Assembly: GCF_021018805.1 (NCBI RefSeq)
Contig: NC_086247.1
Location: 137,681,602-137,745,601, forward strand
Origin: Prinia subflava
Taxonomy: Eukaryota > Chordata > Aves > Passeriformes > Cisticolidae
Length of the DNA: 64,000 nucleotides
Direction of reading: 5' to 3'
Notes under the pieces: generated by a model
Seen by the model: the letters and a program-made list of their open reading frames with translations, nothing else
Databases searched by the model: none
What the model was told of the DNA's origin: nothing
Shown here: one piece after another, positions 30,101 to 43,520 of the stretch
Layout of the letters: every line of letters begins with the position of its first letter
How positions within the stretch are numbered: the stretch's first letter is position 1
Made by a program: the position numbers and the translations under genes

Positions 30101-33100
30101 AAAATTGTTCAGTTTTACATTTTGGTCTTCTTGAAAATGAATTCCTGTCATTAGTTGATGTAAAATAAAATTAGGATTACTACAATCAGTTGCCACAGGA
30201 ATTCAGCAATCTCTGTCGTGCATCACAGAATGCAACTATGCAAAGTCATCAATACACCTATTAGTATTCTCTTTCGTTCATCTCATCCTGTACCAATCTT
30301 TGGTATTTACAGAATGCATGCTTTCTGATAACACAAGCACTACAGTAGAGGTTTCCAAGTCCTGTTTTCTTCACTAAGGTCTTGCCATTTTAGCTCAGAG
30401 ACACATATCAAACCATCCAATCAAAATTGTTATCTTATGGGCTTATGTTAACTACAACCTACAGCACCTGATTTTTCAAGTCGATAGGAAATACTTCTAC
30501 AGAATGGTGAAGGTGTACATTCTGGAAGTGGCTTGGAAACTTCCAGACATCAGTACTTTAACCTGCCTGAGAAATAACTGGGGACACTCCAAAGCAGAAG
30601 GAATGGATTTCTGAAAAGTGGTTTCCCCACTCAGAAAACAGGAGCAAATCTCCCTAAAGCAAGGGCTTATAACATTATGTGGAACTTCAGATCTATGAGG
30701 CTGAAGTTGCTGCTTCACTGAACTGATAAGGTTTTTAACAAATCAAAACTGATCTTTAGGGTTTGTTACTTCTGACTGCTAATTGCAAAAGGCTTGGACA
30801 TGTCTAAATTATTCACAACATATGTTCTAGACCAAGTATTCCACTTCCAAGCAGTTAATGTGTTTTTAAAAGGCTTAATATGCCATATACACTAGATTAG
30901 ATGTTTGGCTCAGGAGCTAAACATAATTTATGTTGAATAGCACATCCCTAGATCACTGTAAATATGAGGAGCTGAAATAAGCAGGTACCCCACAGATACA
31001 GGTTCTCCCTTATCTGTTTTTCATAGAGCTTGTCAAACTGCTTTGTAAACACATTGCACCACGGTAGACTTCTTGGCTGTTACTGATGGTTATTACATCA
31101 GAGTATCATTTATAAATTAAAGGAGACACACTGGACAGTCACAGCGGCAAGTGCCACAGGTTTCTAGACTCCGGAGAACTTTAAGGAGCCAACTACCTAC
31201 CTGGAAGCCAACCAAGATGATCTACACAGACTGTGGTTATTAGTAGCAGGTACTGAGCAGAGAGCATCCAAGGTTTCTATCGCCACAGATATAGCCTTAA
31301 GGGATATATAACATTCCCAAGTGGCATGGGAAACTAAGGTTTCAAAATTTACAAGAGGAGTCACTTACATGATGTCCACCATGCAGATAACAATAAGAGT
31401 ATCAATCAGGTGTGTCAATTGTCTTCCACAACAGGTTTACAGTACATGTGCCATACAGCATCTCCACTGAAGGAATTCTCTCTGCAATGTATTAGGCTAG
31501 GCAACATATTTACTTCACGAGGATGGATGATGTGCTGAGTGTACCCCAACATCCAGAGAGTTGTATCTGGCCTGGAATTTACCTTCCTACAAGCTGGACT
31601 GTTCCTCACTGATCAGCACCCCAATTCCCCCACTGGAAAGTGAAGCAAGCCATCAGAAGAGTTGGCTCAGAAGTTCAAACTCAACCCTTGTCCAACGTAC
31701 CAGGAAAAGAGACACTCTCCCACAGCACCACAGACGAGGCTGTGGAGGGTCAGCAGTACACTTCCTCTACTGTCTTTCTTCAACATAAGCAGATCACTAT
31801 CCATATTCTTGTTTCTGGAATCACTTTCTCTGCCATTCGTATCATTATTATCATCAGTAAAAACAAATGTGGGAAATTTAAAAAGCAAGCATTTATGTGT
31901 GGACAAAGAACAGGAAGGGACTTAGTCCAAGTACAGCCTGATAAAATGACAGGACCAACCCAGCCTCTATATGAAGGCGAACTAAAGCCAAAAAGCCACA
32001 CACATTCCAGACCAATGGCAAATCTCAACTAAAATTCTGCATCACAAAGATCACTACTAAAGTACGTGCAATGAACAAAAATATTCAAAGGTTTTATTCA
32101 AGTAACTTTTATCATAACTTGTCATTTTGTTGTACTATTGTACCATTCCTGAATCTGTGTGCAAGTAAAAGATCAAGATTTTAATTACCACATAGCTTGC
32201 AAGCTATTAATAGCAACATATTGCATTCACTGAATATGTCCACCTCCTGTCCAAGGCCTCTCCAGGGGGCTGGCAATCAATCCTTCACTAACCGTGAAAA
32301 CAAGAAATAAAACAGACTACTCAGCACACTTCTCTCTTCACGTAGTGAGAAGTAGTCAAATAGAAGTATTAAAGCTCTTCATTACTTAAATAACTAATTG
32401 TTCCAGGAGTATGGAGAAATCTGAAAGCCAGCAAGGTACAGAAGGATGCCTAACCATTAAGAGCAGTTCTAAACTCCAAGACACCTCTCACTATGGAAAC
32501 CCCAAAACTAAAACCAGCATGACTAAAACCCCTTCAAGTTCCTTCAGTAAACATTAATTCTTTGCATCTACTAAGGCAGAAATCCTCAGTAAACACAGCA
32601 AAGCTAGCATCTACCACTCAACTCAAGGGAATTTCCTTCCAGGATCTAAACCAAAAAAACCACAGATATGCAATAATACCATGTTGAGTTTCTCCAGATA
32701 AGATGCAGTAAGTCAATTATACAAAACGCAGAGAAACTGGAAGAACTTGAAATCTCTTCTCCCCAGGTAAAGACCTTGCACAACAAACCTGGCATTCATT
32801 CAAGACACCAGAAGATGAGATGATCACCATCTCCACTCCACCGCAGTCCACAAACGAGATTTCAGTCTGTTTCTTTTTAGAAACACTATCTTGACAAAGA
32901 ACATTGACTAGTCAGCTTCCTTATCTCAAGGGTCAAGACACACACCAAATTACTGTTTAACAAACACATACAGCAGCCTAACCAGTACTGCCTGTAATTC
33001 GCAAACTCTGTTTCAGACAAGCCCTTCCCCCAAATCCTGTATGCACGAGACAATCAGCTAGAAGCAAATCCTTCATTTCCATCAATAATATTCCCCTGAC

Positions 33101-33605
33101 CAGTCCTGAATAGCCTTGATAGAAAATTAGCATTTCCATGGGCTGAGACCAAATTTAGTCAATCTCACTGTGTCCCTGCCAATTTTATTTTACTTGAAAG
33201 TTGCTTTTCATTCTGTTGATTAACTGTAAATAGAAGAGCCTCAATTTTTTTAATCATCCTCTTTTTTTTTGAGGAAGGTAGAGGGAGAAAAGCTTCTTTA
33301 TTAAGGGGAGAAGTTAATTCCAATGAAAAGTTTAAGGGACATACATATATCTATAGACATACACACTTAAACAATAAATAAATTAAAAAAAAAAACGTGA
33401 GGAATTCCATTTTAATCCAAGCTGCAAACATTATAGCAAGAAACAAATCTCTCCACTAGGAATGTGATTTATAAAGCAATGCAGACTGACAGATGGAGCC
33501 TGGGAAGGTACATGCCAGCTGCTCTGTTAGTAGCATTTTCTGCCCAGTGCAGCAAACAAGGTTCACGTTGGCTCTGGACTAAGACACTCCTCCTATTAGA
33601 AATCC

Positions 33606-33624
33606 ATATATATATATATATATA
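33606..33624. repeat. (AT)n microsatellite
   Basis: About 9.5 uninterrupted AT dinucleotides, followed by further AT-rich sequence to about 33650. Confidence 0.95.
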
Positions 33625-34135
33625 TTTTATATACAAGATATAAAAATACTGTTGAAAACATAATTTTCAGTTCTTCTGCCAAATCAAATCAAAGAGATGT
33701 CTTAGTAAATATGTTGGCACAATAGTCGTTACTGTCAGTTGCCACAGTCTGTCTATACAAGCATAATGGCATGCCACACTGAACTCAAGTGACAGAAGCA
33801 GACATGCCCATGTGTCATTTTCACACAACCCTTGTACACTCAATTAGTAAGGCTTCAAGGCTGCACATGCAGCAAGGGTAAGAAATCTGGTCCAAGTCTT
33901 ACACTCTGTGTTTTACATGATTTAGACAATATAAGCTTCAGTACAAAAACCACATGTTCTGTTCCTATAAAGCACTGCCCAATAGTAGCACATACAGTAG
34001 ATTCAAAACTACACCTTGAACTTTCTTGCATGTCTGATTTGCCTTATGACATCAAACACAATTTTCTTCAGAGATGACATAAAGCAGGCTCTGACATCAG
34101 AGATAGCAGCCAGAGCTCCAGTGTGCTGGATTCAT

Positions 34136-34280
34136 CATTCCAAGAGCTATTTAAATGACACGTAGATGTGGCACCTAGGATGTGGTTTACTAGTGGACTT
34201 GGCAGTGCTGTGTTAATGACTGGACTTGATGGCCTTAAAGGCCTCCTCCAATCTAAATAATTCTATGAGTCTGTGATTCT
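34136..34280 (+). mobile_element. CR1 3' terminus
   Basis: Short sense copy of the CR1 tail. It shows ACACGTAGATGTGGCACCTA, TAGTGGACTTGGCAGTGCTG, GACTGGACTTGATGGCCTTA and CTCCAATCTAAATAATTCTA, ending in the ATTCTATGAGTCTGTGATTCT terminal repeat type of avian CR1. Confidence 0.92.
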
Positions 34281-35221
34281 AATGCCACTTTTGGACTGTC
34301 AGACAGAAAAAGAAATCCTTGGCACTTCCACAGCAGTCTTCTCCCTTCAACACTAAGAAAACTACCCAAGGCTTTTGGAGCGTATGATTATTTTGGCACA
34401 GCAGATAACAGCAAATTAGAGAACTTACAGTGCATAGAGAAACAAATAGAATGTCTCTAAAATACTGATCTTTTGTTTTTGTAATAGAGCTTGAAATTAA
34501 AATGGCTGTTTACTTTCTTAAGTAACAGCACTCACCCACAAATACTAGCTCATCTAGCAAGACATGCTGCTTGATAAGTCAGATTTACTATTTACTTTTC
34601 ACTTTTTTTTTTTTTCGGTAAGAATAGGAAGGAAACACTTCAGTATTTATTAGTTACTTCAATATCCTCTCTGTGATATAGTGGCAGCAACATATAACCA
34701 AACTCAAGTTTCTCCAAACGGAAAGAAAAATCAGAACCAGACAGCCTTTCATGTCATGCAAGCCTTTGAATCCAGACAGCTCAGAGTGACCTGCTTTGGG
34801 GCAAAGCTTCTCAGTTCACTCTGTGAAAAATTTTCATTATGTTCATAACAATATTTCCTCCAATGGATTTTGTTTACCTCTTCAGTTTACTCTCAAGGAC
34901 TGGTGACTGCTGGCATGAAGTCTTTTATATCTGTTCTGACAAATCAAACTGAGGGTCTAAACCCAGAATACAACTCATCTTTTATCTGAAAACAAGCAAC
35001 ATGCTAGAATTGGATGACTTCATAGGTAAGCTTCAGAGACCAGAGACTACCTTTTTTTTTCCTCTCACTCTAGTCCTCCCTACCTTTTATGCAGGCCTGG
35101 AATCATGCCAGATAGCATTGAGCAAGCAAGGTTAAAACAACGAGATTTAGCATAAAGGATCAAATTACAGTCTCATCTCAGCATGTCCTGGTATCACAGA
35201 TTATTATCAAAGATGTTCCAG

Positions 35222-35505
35222 TATTCAAAGAGTGGCTATGAAAAAGATGGAATCTCCCTTTTTAAAAGTTACTCCTCGGGAGACTCTGATTAGACACAAT
35301 AGGAAAAGTTTTCACAATGAGAACAATTGGTCAATCACGGGAATAATCTTGTCAAGGAAGTGGTGGAATCTCCAACACTGGACAGACATCTTTAATATTC
35401 AACTGGACAGGGTGTTGGGGCATCTTGTCTAGACGAGGCTTTCTTTTGCCCAAGAAAAGTTGGACCAGATGATTGTTAAGGCCCCCTTCCAACCTGGTGT
35501 TCTAG
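35222..35505 (+). mobile_element. CR1-type tail with internal deletion
   Basis: Sense copy of a second CR1-type 3' region. It has TTCAAAGAGTGGCTATGAAA, AAAGTTACTCCTCGGGAGA, TTTTCACAATGAGAACAATTGG, GGAAGTGGTGGAATCTCCAACA, GACAGGGTGTTGGGGCATCTTG and TTGGACCAGATGATTGTTAAGG, up to CTTCCAACCTGGTGTTCTA. Compared with the consensus I remember, about 50 bp are missing after CCCTTTTT. No coding capacity. Confidence 0.88.
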
Positions 35506-38500
35506 TTTATGTCAACAGTGCTTTGAACAGATACAACAGGGCAACCTTAACATTTGTGTGCAAAATAAACACTCAACATCAGCATCTGCTAAAGGATTGG
35601 TCCAAAAACAAGCAGGTTCAAAGCAACACTCTGCACTGCAACAGGTTCCTCCCCATGGAGATGTCAGAGATGTTGCAGGACAACAAAGCAGCAAGGGAAG
35701 TGGGAAAAGAGAGCACAGAAAGTCAGTAGCAGGCCTGTCCAGCTCCAGGGAGAATCTCAAGGCAACAAAATGTAGAGCCAAGAGTTACACTGGCCTTCAG
35801 ACAATCAGCAACTTTCTGGATTGCACATGCTCCTAGTTCAGGAACAGTTCTCATGTTTAAGAGTCACTTTAGACACACAGCTGCTGCCCAGATTTTACAG
35901 TTCAGGCAGTTCCCAAACATCACGGTATTTTTAAAACAAAGAAAACAAAGGCCATTATAGGATCAAATTATCTCCTCATGCTTTGTATCACTACACTGCT
36001 ATTTAGTGTCTTGAAGATGAATATACTCAGTCCAGCAGAAAATCATCACATATCTCACTGTACTTAGCAGAGTACTTAGACCAGAAACTAGTGGATTCCC
36101 ACAATTTTATAGTAGTTTGTTTCCCAGCACAAGGCATACTCTCACACAGCACACAGGCTATACAGTGATCTCATGGTAATAAAGGACTGCAATACAAGGA
36201 ATGATTGTTTTTATCAGAACTTGCATGTAATTGGAAAAAAAATCAACCCAGTTTCTGTTTCTATCTGATCACATAAACAGCAAATACTGCTCAGACTGTA
36301 TGATTTTTATTTGATAGTGGCTGTAAGTACACTACATCCAGCTTCTGTTTGCTTAATTATTTTTATTGTGTTAAAATTTTATCCTATGGTTAGCAACAAC
36401 ATTCCAAAACCTTACATGCAGAAGTTCACTTACATACTGGGTTATTTCAATTGTAGCAAGTAGAAATTTATCTCCTCTAAAAACCACACACAACAGAGCA
36501 AAACAGATGGCTCAGGAGAATGGAGAAGGAGAGGAAGTAGGAATGGCAAGTCAATTATATTTCTTTCCCCACCAAAAAGTGAACACAAGAATAGATAAGC
36601 AGAACAAAATAAATATGGTAATCTCCACAAACCTAACTTACAGAAACCAACAGAAGTAAGCAAGCAAATTCTTTAGCAGGAAATATAGCATCAAGTTTAG
36701 GAGTGAGGGAAAGTCCTTGGTGAGACAATTGCTGTGCTGTTAGCTAGTAGAGCAGTAGTTCAAGTGAGTAACTTTTCCTAGAAATAGGAATGCTTCTTGT
36801 AGTCACAATTACAGCAGTTTTCTAATCAGTGTTGAAGTTGCACTGGTGTTTTAATATGTACCTTCACATGACTGTAGAACTGAATGTACAATGTTCTAAA
36901 TCTGCCCTTCATGTACAATGTAGAGGGCAGATTTAGGCGTATGCAGGAGATACAGTCATACAGATGAAAACAGAGCTGCACTTCCCTGCAAACAGATGCA
37001 TAAAAACAGTCATATCCACATCACTCCCCATCTCTCCCCTCCAGTAGTACAACAGTAGTACAACAAAACCTGAACTATGCTGTAACTATTCTGTTTCAGC
37101 ACTTGTCACAGGGCCATCAGGACATGTTGCTATCTCATCTGTGATCAGCTTGAGTGGCCTTATTACAGCACAGAGGAGCTGTGCTCAGAGAAACAGTCCC
37201 CTGACAACAGGAACACATCACCACAGTTGTTATTCACCCATACCCAAACTGCCACTGATGCCTTGGGAAGGCTGACCTGAAACAGAGACTGGACAGAGCT
37301 AGAGAATAAAGTAGGTATTCATTGAAAGGCCTTTGGGACCCTAGGGCAGGACAAGACTCTGACCAGGGCTACACCCAAGGTGGACTTAGAATGGTCACAA
37401 AATGCCCAACCAGTCATGAGGTCTTACACATTTTTAAATTTTGGTCCATTTGCATATTGGGGTTTAATTGTCCAATTACAGCTTCAGGTTGTGAGGTCTC
37501 ATCTTTCTTGTTTCTCCATTCAAGTCCACTGTTGTTTATGCTTTTGGGCCTGAAAGTTGTCCTTGGTCTTTAGCAAGAATAGGATTTGTTTTGTCTATGT
37601 ACTCTGTGAAGAGAGCTTACTGGCACTTTAAATGAAGCTCAGAACTACAGCCCTAGGCAGCACAGAATCTGAAAAACATGAAAGCTAAAACTGAAGGCAT
37701 CACCACTACCTCTGCATCTGTACACCCAGAAGAAGCTGGGCTAAAACACAGGGGAGGCCACGGGAGGACATACAGAGAAGTGGAGCAGCATGTGGGATTG
37801 TGGATCTGTCATTTCCAACTGCTTCAAAGCTTGGGATGGCCTCTCTACACTGCAAGAGGCAGAAATAGTAGTCCAAGAAAATGTTATGCCCATTAAGTCT
37901 GCTGATAAGGCTTACTATCAGAGAGAAGATTCTCACTATGATGTGAGCATCTGCAAGCAAGCCCAGGACTAGAACAGTTACATTTCATAAACTGTTCAAA
38001 ACTCTAATTTAACACAGCAAGAAGTAGCTGTGTCAGTAAAGAAAAAAAAAATGCAGCTATACTTTAAAAACATGCTCCTGGTTTTACCAAAAAATACACA
38101 GTATTTACATGTAAATTAAACCCTGCATGAATAGGGGGACAGAGAAGAAAAAACTTTTTATACAAAACCATCTTAAACACTGAAGATATGTCCAAAGCAA
38201 AAATGGAGACTGGTCTTTTTATCACCTCCCCTCCCAACTAGCTCTTGGGTTAGGGAACTACTTTTCAGCTTCCTGCCTTGTTGTTTTTCAAAGCAAACTG
38301 GAAAGCACAAAAAACCAAACCAATAGACAACAAGCATGTTTTCTGTTCAACAACCACAGAAATTAATTTTGCTATTCACAAAAGGAGAATTTTCTTATCA
38401 TCATGGATAGCCACATTTTTGCACCCATTATATGTAAATGATGATGCATTTTTCTTAACTTTCACAATGGTTGTTTGCATTTAGTCATTTTCTGAGGAGG

Positions 38501-41500
38501 CAAGAAGCTTAAATGAGTGCCTTTGCTCATTATTTATGTTCTCTATTTGCATAACTCCTGCACAACTGCTCCATTAAACACCTCTTCCCCTCCAAGGCCA
38601 ACTTTAAAAAGCCTCCTGCTTTATGAGACTGACAAGTATGACTCACAGTATTCCCCACATTCATTCCCCCAGGCCTCGTGGGATGTTATGCAGCCAGTAA
38701 AAGTACCTGTTCCAGTTCATACTCCCCCACTCCCACTGCTGCTGCAGTAAGCCCTTACAGCAATCTGGGAAAAAAGTAAAGCTATTTCTCTGCTGGAGGC
38801 AGGAAACAAATAGTAACAGTATTTGCTTTTCATATAGTCCTCAGCAACACAGTGAGCAAGAGAGAGCGGCTGAACACAATGAAGGAAGGTTACACACTCT
38901 CTCCCCCATTCTTCCTGTGCTCCTATTCCCACCAGAAACTCAGAGTTTCTCAGGACTCTCAATTTGCTTTTCAGTTATCCTTCAAACCATTCCCATTTTC
39001 CAGCAGCAAGGCAGAAAGTTATTCAGCTTAGATTATCTACAAGTTCTTTCCATGCCCAAGGAACACTTTAAATACTCCACACATATGACATTCAGGACCA
39101 AAACCAGCAACTTCTCTCTCCAGCAGAGAAGCAGAAATCAACAGGTACTATATCCCTGCATACTTGGCTTCTATCCCCAGTAAACAAGTTTCTCTCATAA
39201 TTACAAAAATACCTCCCTCAGTCTATGAACAGTCAATATCCATTCACTGCAGAGTATTGAGAAGTTGATTTTACAGTTTGTATTCATGGAGAATAGATTT
39301 TCAAAGAGGGAATGTGTGCTAGAAAGCTTTCCACTGGCTGTTACCATTCTCCACTAGTTAAAGCACAGACTGATAAAGAGGAATGAAATCCACATTTAGA
39401 AATGACAGCCACTACTGAAAAGATGCAAGATTTCTGACACTGTATGCGCCCAAGCTTTAAATACATCTATAGCAACAACAATTTCTCTAACGTTCAAAGC
39501 TAAAGACACCTTAGAAATCAGATTAAAAATCTGTTGCCATTTAAGACAAATCCCAGGACTACTGTGGCAACCACATCACTCCAGTGCTGGGAGAACATAT
39601 GGTGTGCTGCAGCAGGAAACACACCCACGGTATCTGAAGAGCCCTTGTAGAGCCAAGCACTTCCAAACCAGACACATATTTTATCTACTGCAGCTAAAGC
39701 CAGGAGTTTGCATCATAGAAACAATAGCTCCTCCCAGAGATGTAGAAATCCTGCGAGTCAGACAGCAAATCAAAAGCCAAACAATCCCCAGCCAGGTCCC
39801 GAAGATCTTGCCAGTGTAAGTGCATTGATCCACCATATCTCTACTTGTTAGTCTGATACTCTGTGGACCTTGACTGAAGCACCATCCAAGCCACCTGCCA
39901 TGAGGCTTCTCAGCAGAAACCCTGGAGGTTATAATCATATTTTATAAAGCCCTTTAGGGATCAGGTTTGTGGACACATGCATGTTAAGAGAATGCCATTC
40001 CTCCTGACACGTTCACTTTTCTTTACTGTTAAGAGAAGCAAAGCCCTCCAGGCAGAGAAGTTTTATTATGCCCATTTTACTTCTTAGTCTCAAAAGAGTA
40101 ACAAAAGGACCAGTTTCCTGAAGAAGACAGGTTTCTCATAAAGGAAAAGCCTAGCTGCACATAAATATGAGAGGGCTCCTAAGAATTTTACTAATAGGGA
40201 GAATCCTGTCAGTCCCATGCCACATTGTCTTCCCAGCTGCACTCCATTTCCTCTGTATCCTGCTCATCATGGCTTCTCAGGTAGTTAAGAGACTATGGCA
40301 GAGATAAGGCTTTAGTCTCAACTCTGTGCCAACAAAGATAATTTTAAAAATAAATGTGTATAAATGTCTTCAGTAACTGCAGGTCACAAATTACTAGCAA
40401 ACCCATGCCAGAAGAAACTGTTGCAAAGGCATCAGGAAAAACAGGTGTATAATATAAGATGCAAGGCAGTAAAACATGCAGTCAAATAATAGAAAGAGAT
40501 TAAAAGCAATAGGGAAGGGAGAATAAGTTCTCAGATCAGATCTGAAATGAGACCAAGTCAACAACATGAGAGTGAGACAAAAGGTCTAACAAGCAATCTG
40601 CAGCAAGCAAATAGAAGACTTGAGCAGGGAGAGAGAAATCAACAAATTCACATTAAGATCACAACCTAGGAGAAGCACATGGAAAGAGAGAAACAGTACT
40701 AGTAATATTTAGTGACATAAGAGCAACTAACATTACTAGGTGTGTGAAAAGACAAGCCATGGCATGGCATTCGGCAGCTACTTAAATGCAGTAATCTGAT
40801 GCACCTGCCTGGACACTTTGTTCTTCTCTTGCCTATTTGTTTTACACAGATGTTTTCTTATCACAGGCTCCAGAAAACACAGAACTATTGCATGATGACC
40901 ACAGCTCAAGTATTAACTTGTAGCACACCTGCTACAACAAAGTCAAATAAGATGAACAGCTGACAATGATTGCTGTGGGACAAATATTGCTGGGCAGATT
41001 TGCTGACCCCGAAGTATAACAAGGAGATCAGAAAACGAAAGTGAAGATATGCATCTGGTAAAAGATTATCCATGAAGAAAAAAAAAAGCCAACAAAAAAC
41101 CCCACACTTGCCTGATAAGGCATAGCTTATATAAAGTATTATCATGTGAAACACTGGTGTGAAATTAGCCAGCAGAGCCTACACTTCAGCTCTTTTCCAA
41201 GAATTGTTATGCTTCAAGTGGTAAACAAATTTTTTTTTTCTTGGAACTATTTATAACTTTAAGACCACCCAGTAAGAACATTACATGCAACTCTAATGTT
41301 AAACCAACATTTGTTTTAGTAAGACTCCTCTGGGCAAGTTCTGAGAGGCTTTCCTGCTTTCTTAACAAAAGTAGGAACGGTACCACATTTGATTCCTATT
41401 TGTCTTTGAGGTTACAATAAAGTTAGGATAGTGATGTAGAGTCTCTTCCCCATGAGTTCTTTAACCGTACATCACTACAGTATCAGAGATTCCTTGCACA

Positions 41501-43424
41501 TGGAGCAGCATCCTGGCAGTTTAACTTCTGCTGTATAAAGAGTATACAGAATTTATTATTTTGGGCTCTGAGAGGGAGGGATGACTATCACAAACACATC
41601 TGCTATCTTAACATAAGAAACACAAGAAAGATGCAATCGAATTGCAGAAGAGACAGTCTTTACTGTTCTTTTAGAATATTCCACAATGTCAGAAGATACA
41701 GCATGGCACACATGATCTGTAGAGGTTATGGAAAGACTTTATCATAAGGCACACTCAAACCAAGGGAAGTTTTGATTTTCAGATACTTTTTCAGTTTGCC
41801 AAACCCCAGCACTTACTAAACATATTTGATCTGGAACCTCTGAGAAGATCAAATAGATTATTAAAAATAAAGTCCCCTTGTAAGTAGTCAGTCTTTTTCA
41901 GAGTTAAATTAACCTGCTTCTTTAGCTCAGCCAGCAGGTTACCTACCAATTCCAACTCAGGTTAATACAAACTACTGAATTTTACATGTTGTACCAGAAA
42001 ATGCTTCATGTTTCACTCCAAGTTGGAAGTCTCATGAAGGATTCTCCACTCCTCCTTTTCTTCTGAACTATCAGCATCATAGTAGCAAACACGTGTTCTG
42101 CAAAGCAAGCATGCATGGCTCCTGCTAACAGCATTAAGGGCTTGCATAAGTAATGAGCAACACTATTTGCAATCTCAAGAAAAGGTGGCACCTACACTGT
42201 TATTAATTAACCCAAGTAAATTAACACATTCCCTCCAAAATCAGGAGGAAGAGTTCAGCGTTCTGTTTCCATCTGCTGCACAATAAATTGATTCTTTAAA
42301 GAGCCACCTGTTAGAAATGCTGTGTTTTCTACTTCAATATCTGGCACTAAGCAGATGAAACACTTGACTGAGCCTCTCCAGCACAGCCAGGACATGCTGA
42401 CAGGCTGGAGGTGCAGGAGGAAAGGCACCTGCAGTACCATCTTGCTCAGAGCTGTGCCCAGGAGCACACTGTGACCTATTCTCCACAGCACCCTGGTCTT
42501 GGCTCTCAAGGGCTCTCTGCAAGTTGTGAGCTGCAAAGGGCTATTTCTGCAACTCACGGGAGACATCGAGTCTCTGTGGCTGCTGCCTCACCAGCTAGGT
42601 CAGGAAAAGGGAGGAACCAGACTGAGGCACAGTATCTACCACTTCAAATTCAGCAGTTACTTCCCTTTATATAGGGGGGGAGGGAGGTGAGGATCCCTCT
42701 AACCAAGCCCACCTGTCTGTCACCAGTGCCCAGATTTGGGATTGCGGTGGAAGGAATAGCATCAAAGGAAGGCCACTCTAGGAAACACAGATGCTGAAGA
42801 GAGCAAGAATGCTCAGGTAACTATGAACAAGCCTGGACAATGCGGTGTCCCACAGGTTATTTCTTACTGTGCAACAATAAAAACCACACTATGCTCCTTT
42901 AGACTCCAAGTCACTAAATAAGGACTGAACACAGGCAGAGAGAGCAAAATACCCCCTTATTCCTCAAGGCTGTCTTGCTATGCCAGGACTGACACTTTGT
43001 CCACACAGTTGCCACCCCACCGTCCTATAGCTAAGCAAGATTTCGGTCACTAGAAATGTCAAACACAGACTGCTTTCACTAATGAGAAATAGAGCGGCAT
43101 CTTCTCGTGCCTCTGCCAAGACCCACCAACACGCAGACAAACAGTTCTGGGAGCCTTATGTAACTCCTGAGGCTCGCAAGGCAAAAAATTAGAATCTCAA
43201 GGTTCTTATGAGAGGCAATACGTAAAATTCTTAAAAAGTAATTGCTGCTAATGAGTTCAATGATGGTTCCAGGGACATATTTTCCCAAAAGAGTCATTAC
43301 TCTGCCTCTGTGCATACTGTCTCTGTTTCTGTGGATACCCACTTTTTGCTGTGTTGCTGTGTGACACAGGCAGTCTGGAAAGGGGTGGGGTGGCAGGGAG
43401 AACAGCACGGGAAGTCTACACAAT
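35506..43424. other. Intron 1, central portion
   Basis: Mostly unique sequence. The only structures I can point to are the inverted repeat at 36896-36936 and an 11-bp tandem pair (CAGTAGTACAA) near 37050. Open frames at 35460-35836 and 42255-42690 are short and unassigned. Confidence 0.5.
36884..36936. repeat. 13-bp inverted repeat with embedded direct repeat
   Basis: CTAAATCTGCCCT (36896-36908) and AGGGCAGATTTAG (36924-36936) are perfect inverted arms around a 15-nt loop. The loop carries ATGTACAATGT (36911-36921), which also occurs just before the left arm (36884-36894). The order is therefore direct repeat, arm, direct repeat, inverted arm. Confidence 0.88.
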
Positions 43425-43520
43425 CAGGTTCTGTTCCCAAATCTGACAATATGTCCCTATATGACCTTCCACGAACCAGTTATAAATTCCATGCCTCCAC
43501 TTACGCTTTTGTAAAATGAA
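43425..43520 (+). mobile_element. MIR-like SINE remnant
   Basis: GGTTCTGTTCCCAAATCTGA, TGTCCCTATATGACCTT, CCATGCCTCCACTTACGC and TTGTAAAATGAAGACG follow the order of the MIR-type SINE core and its 3' flank (GACCTTGGGCAAG... CCTCAGTTTCC... TGTAAAATG). Ancient copies of this kind occur at low density in birds. Recognised by eye; the tRNA-related head is not visible. Confidence 0.5.
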
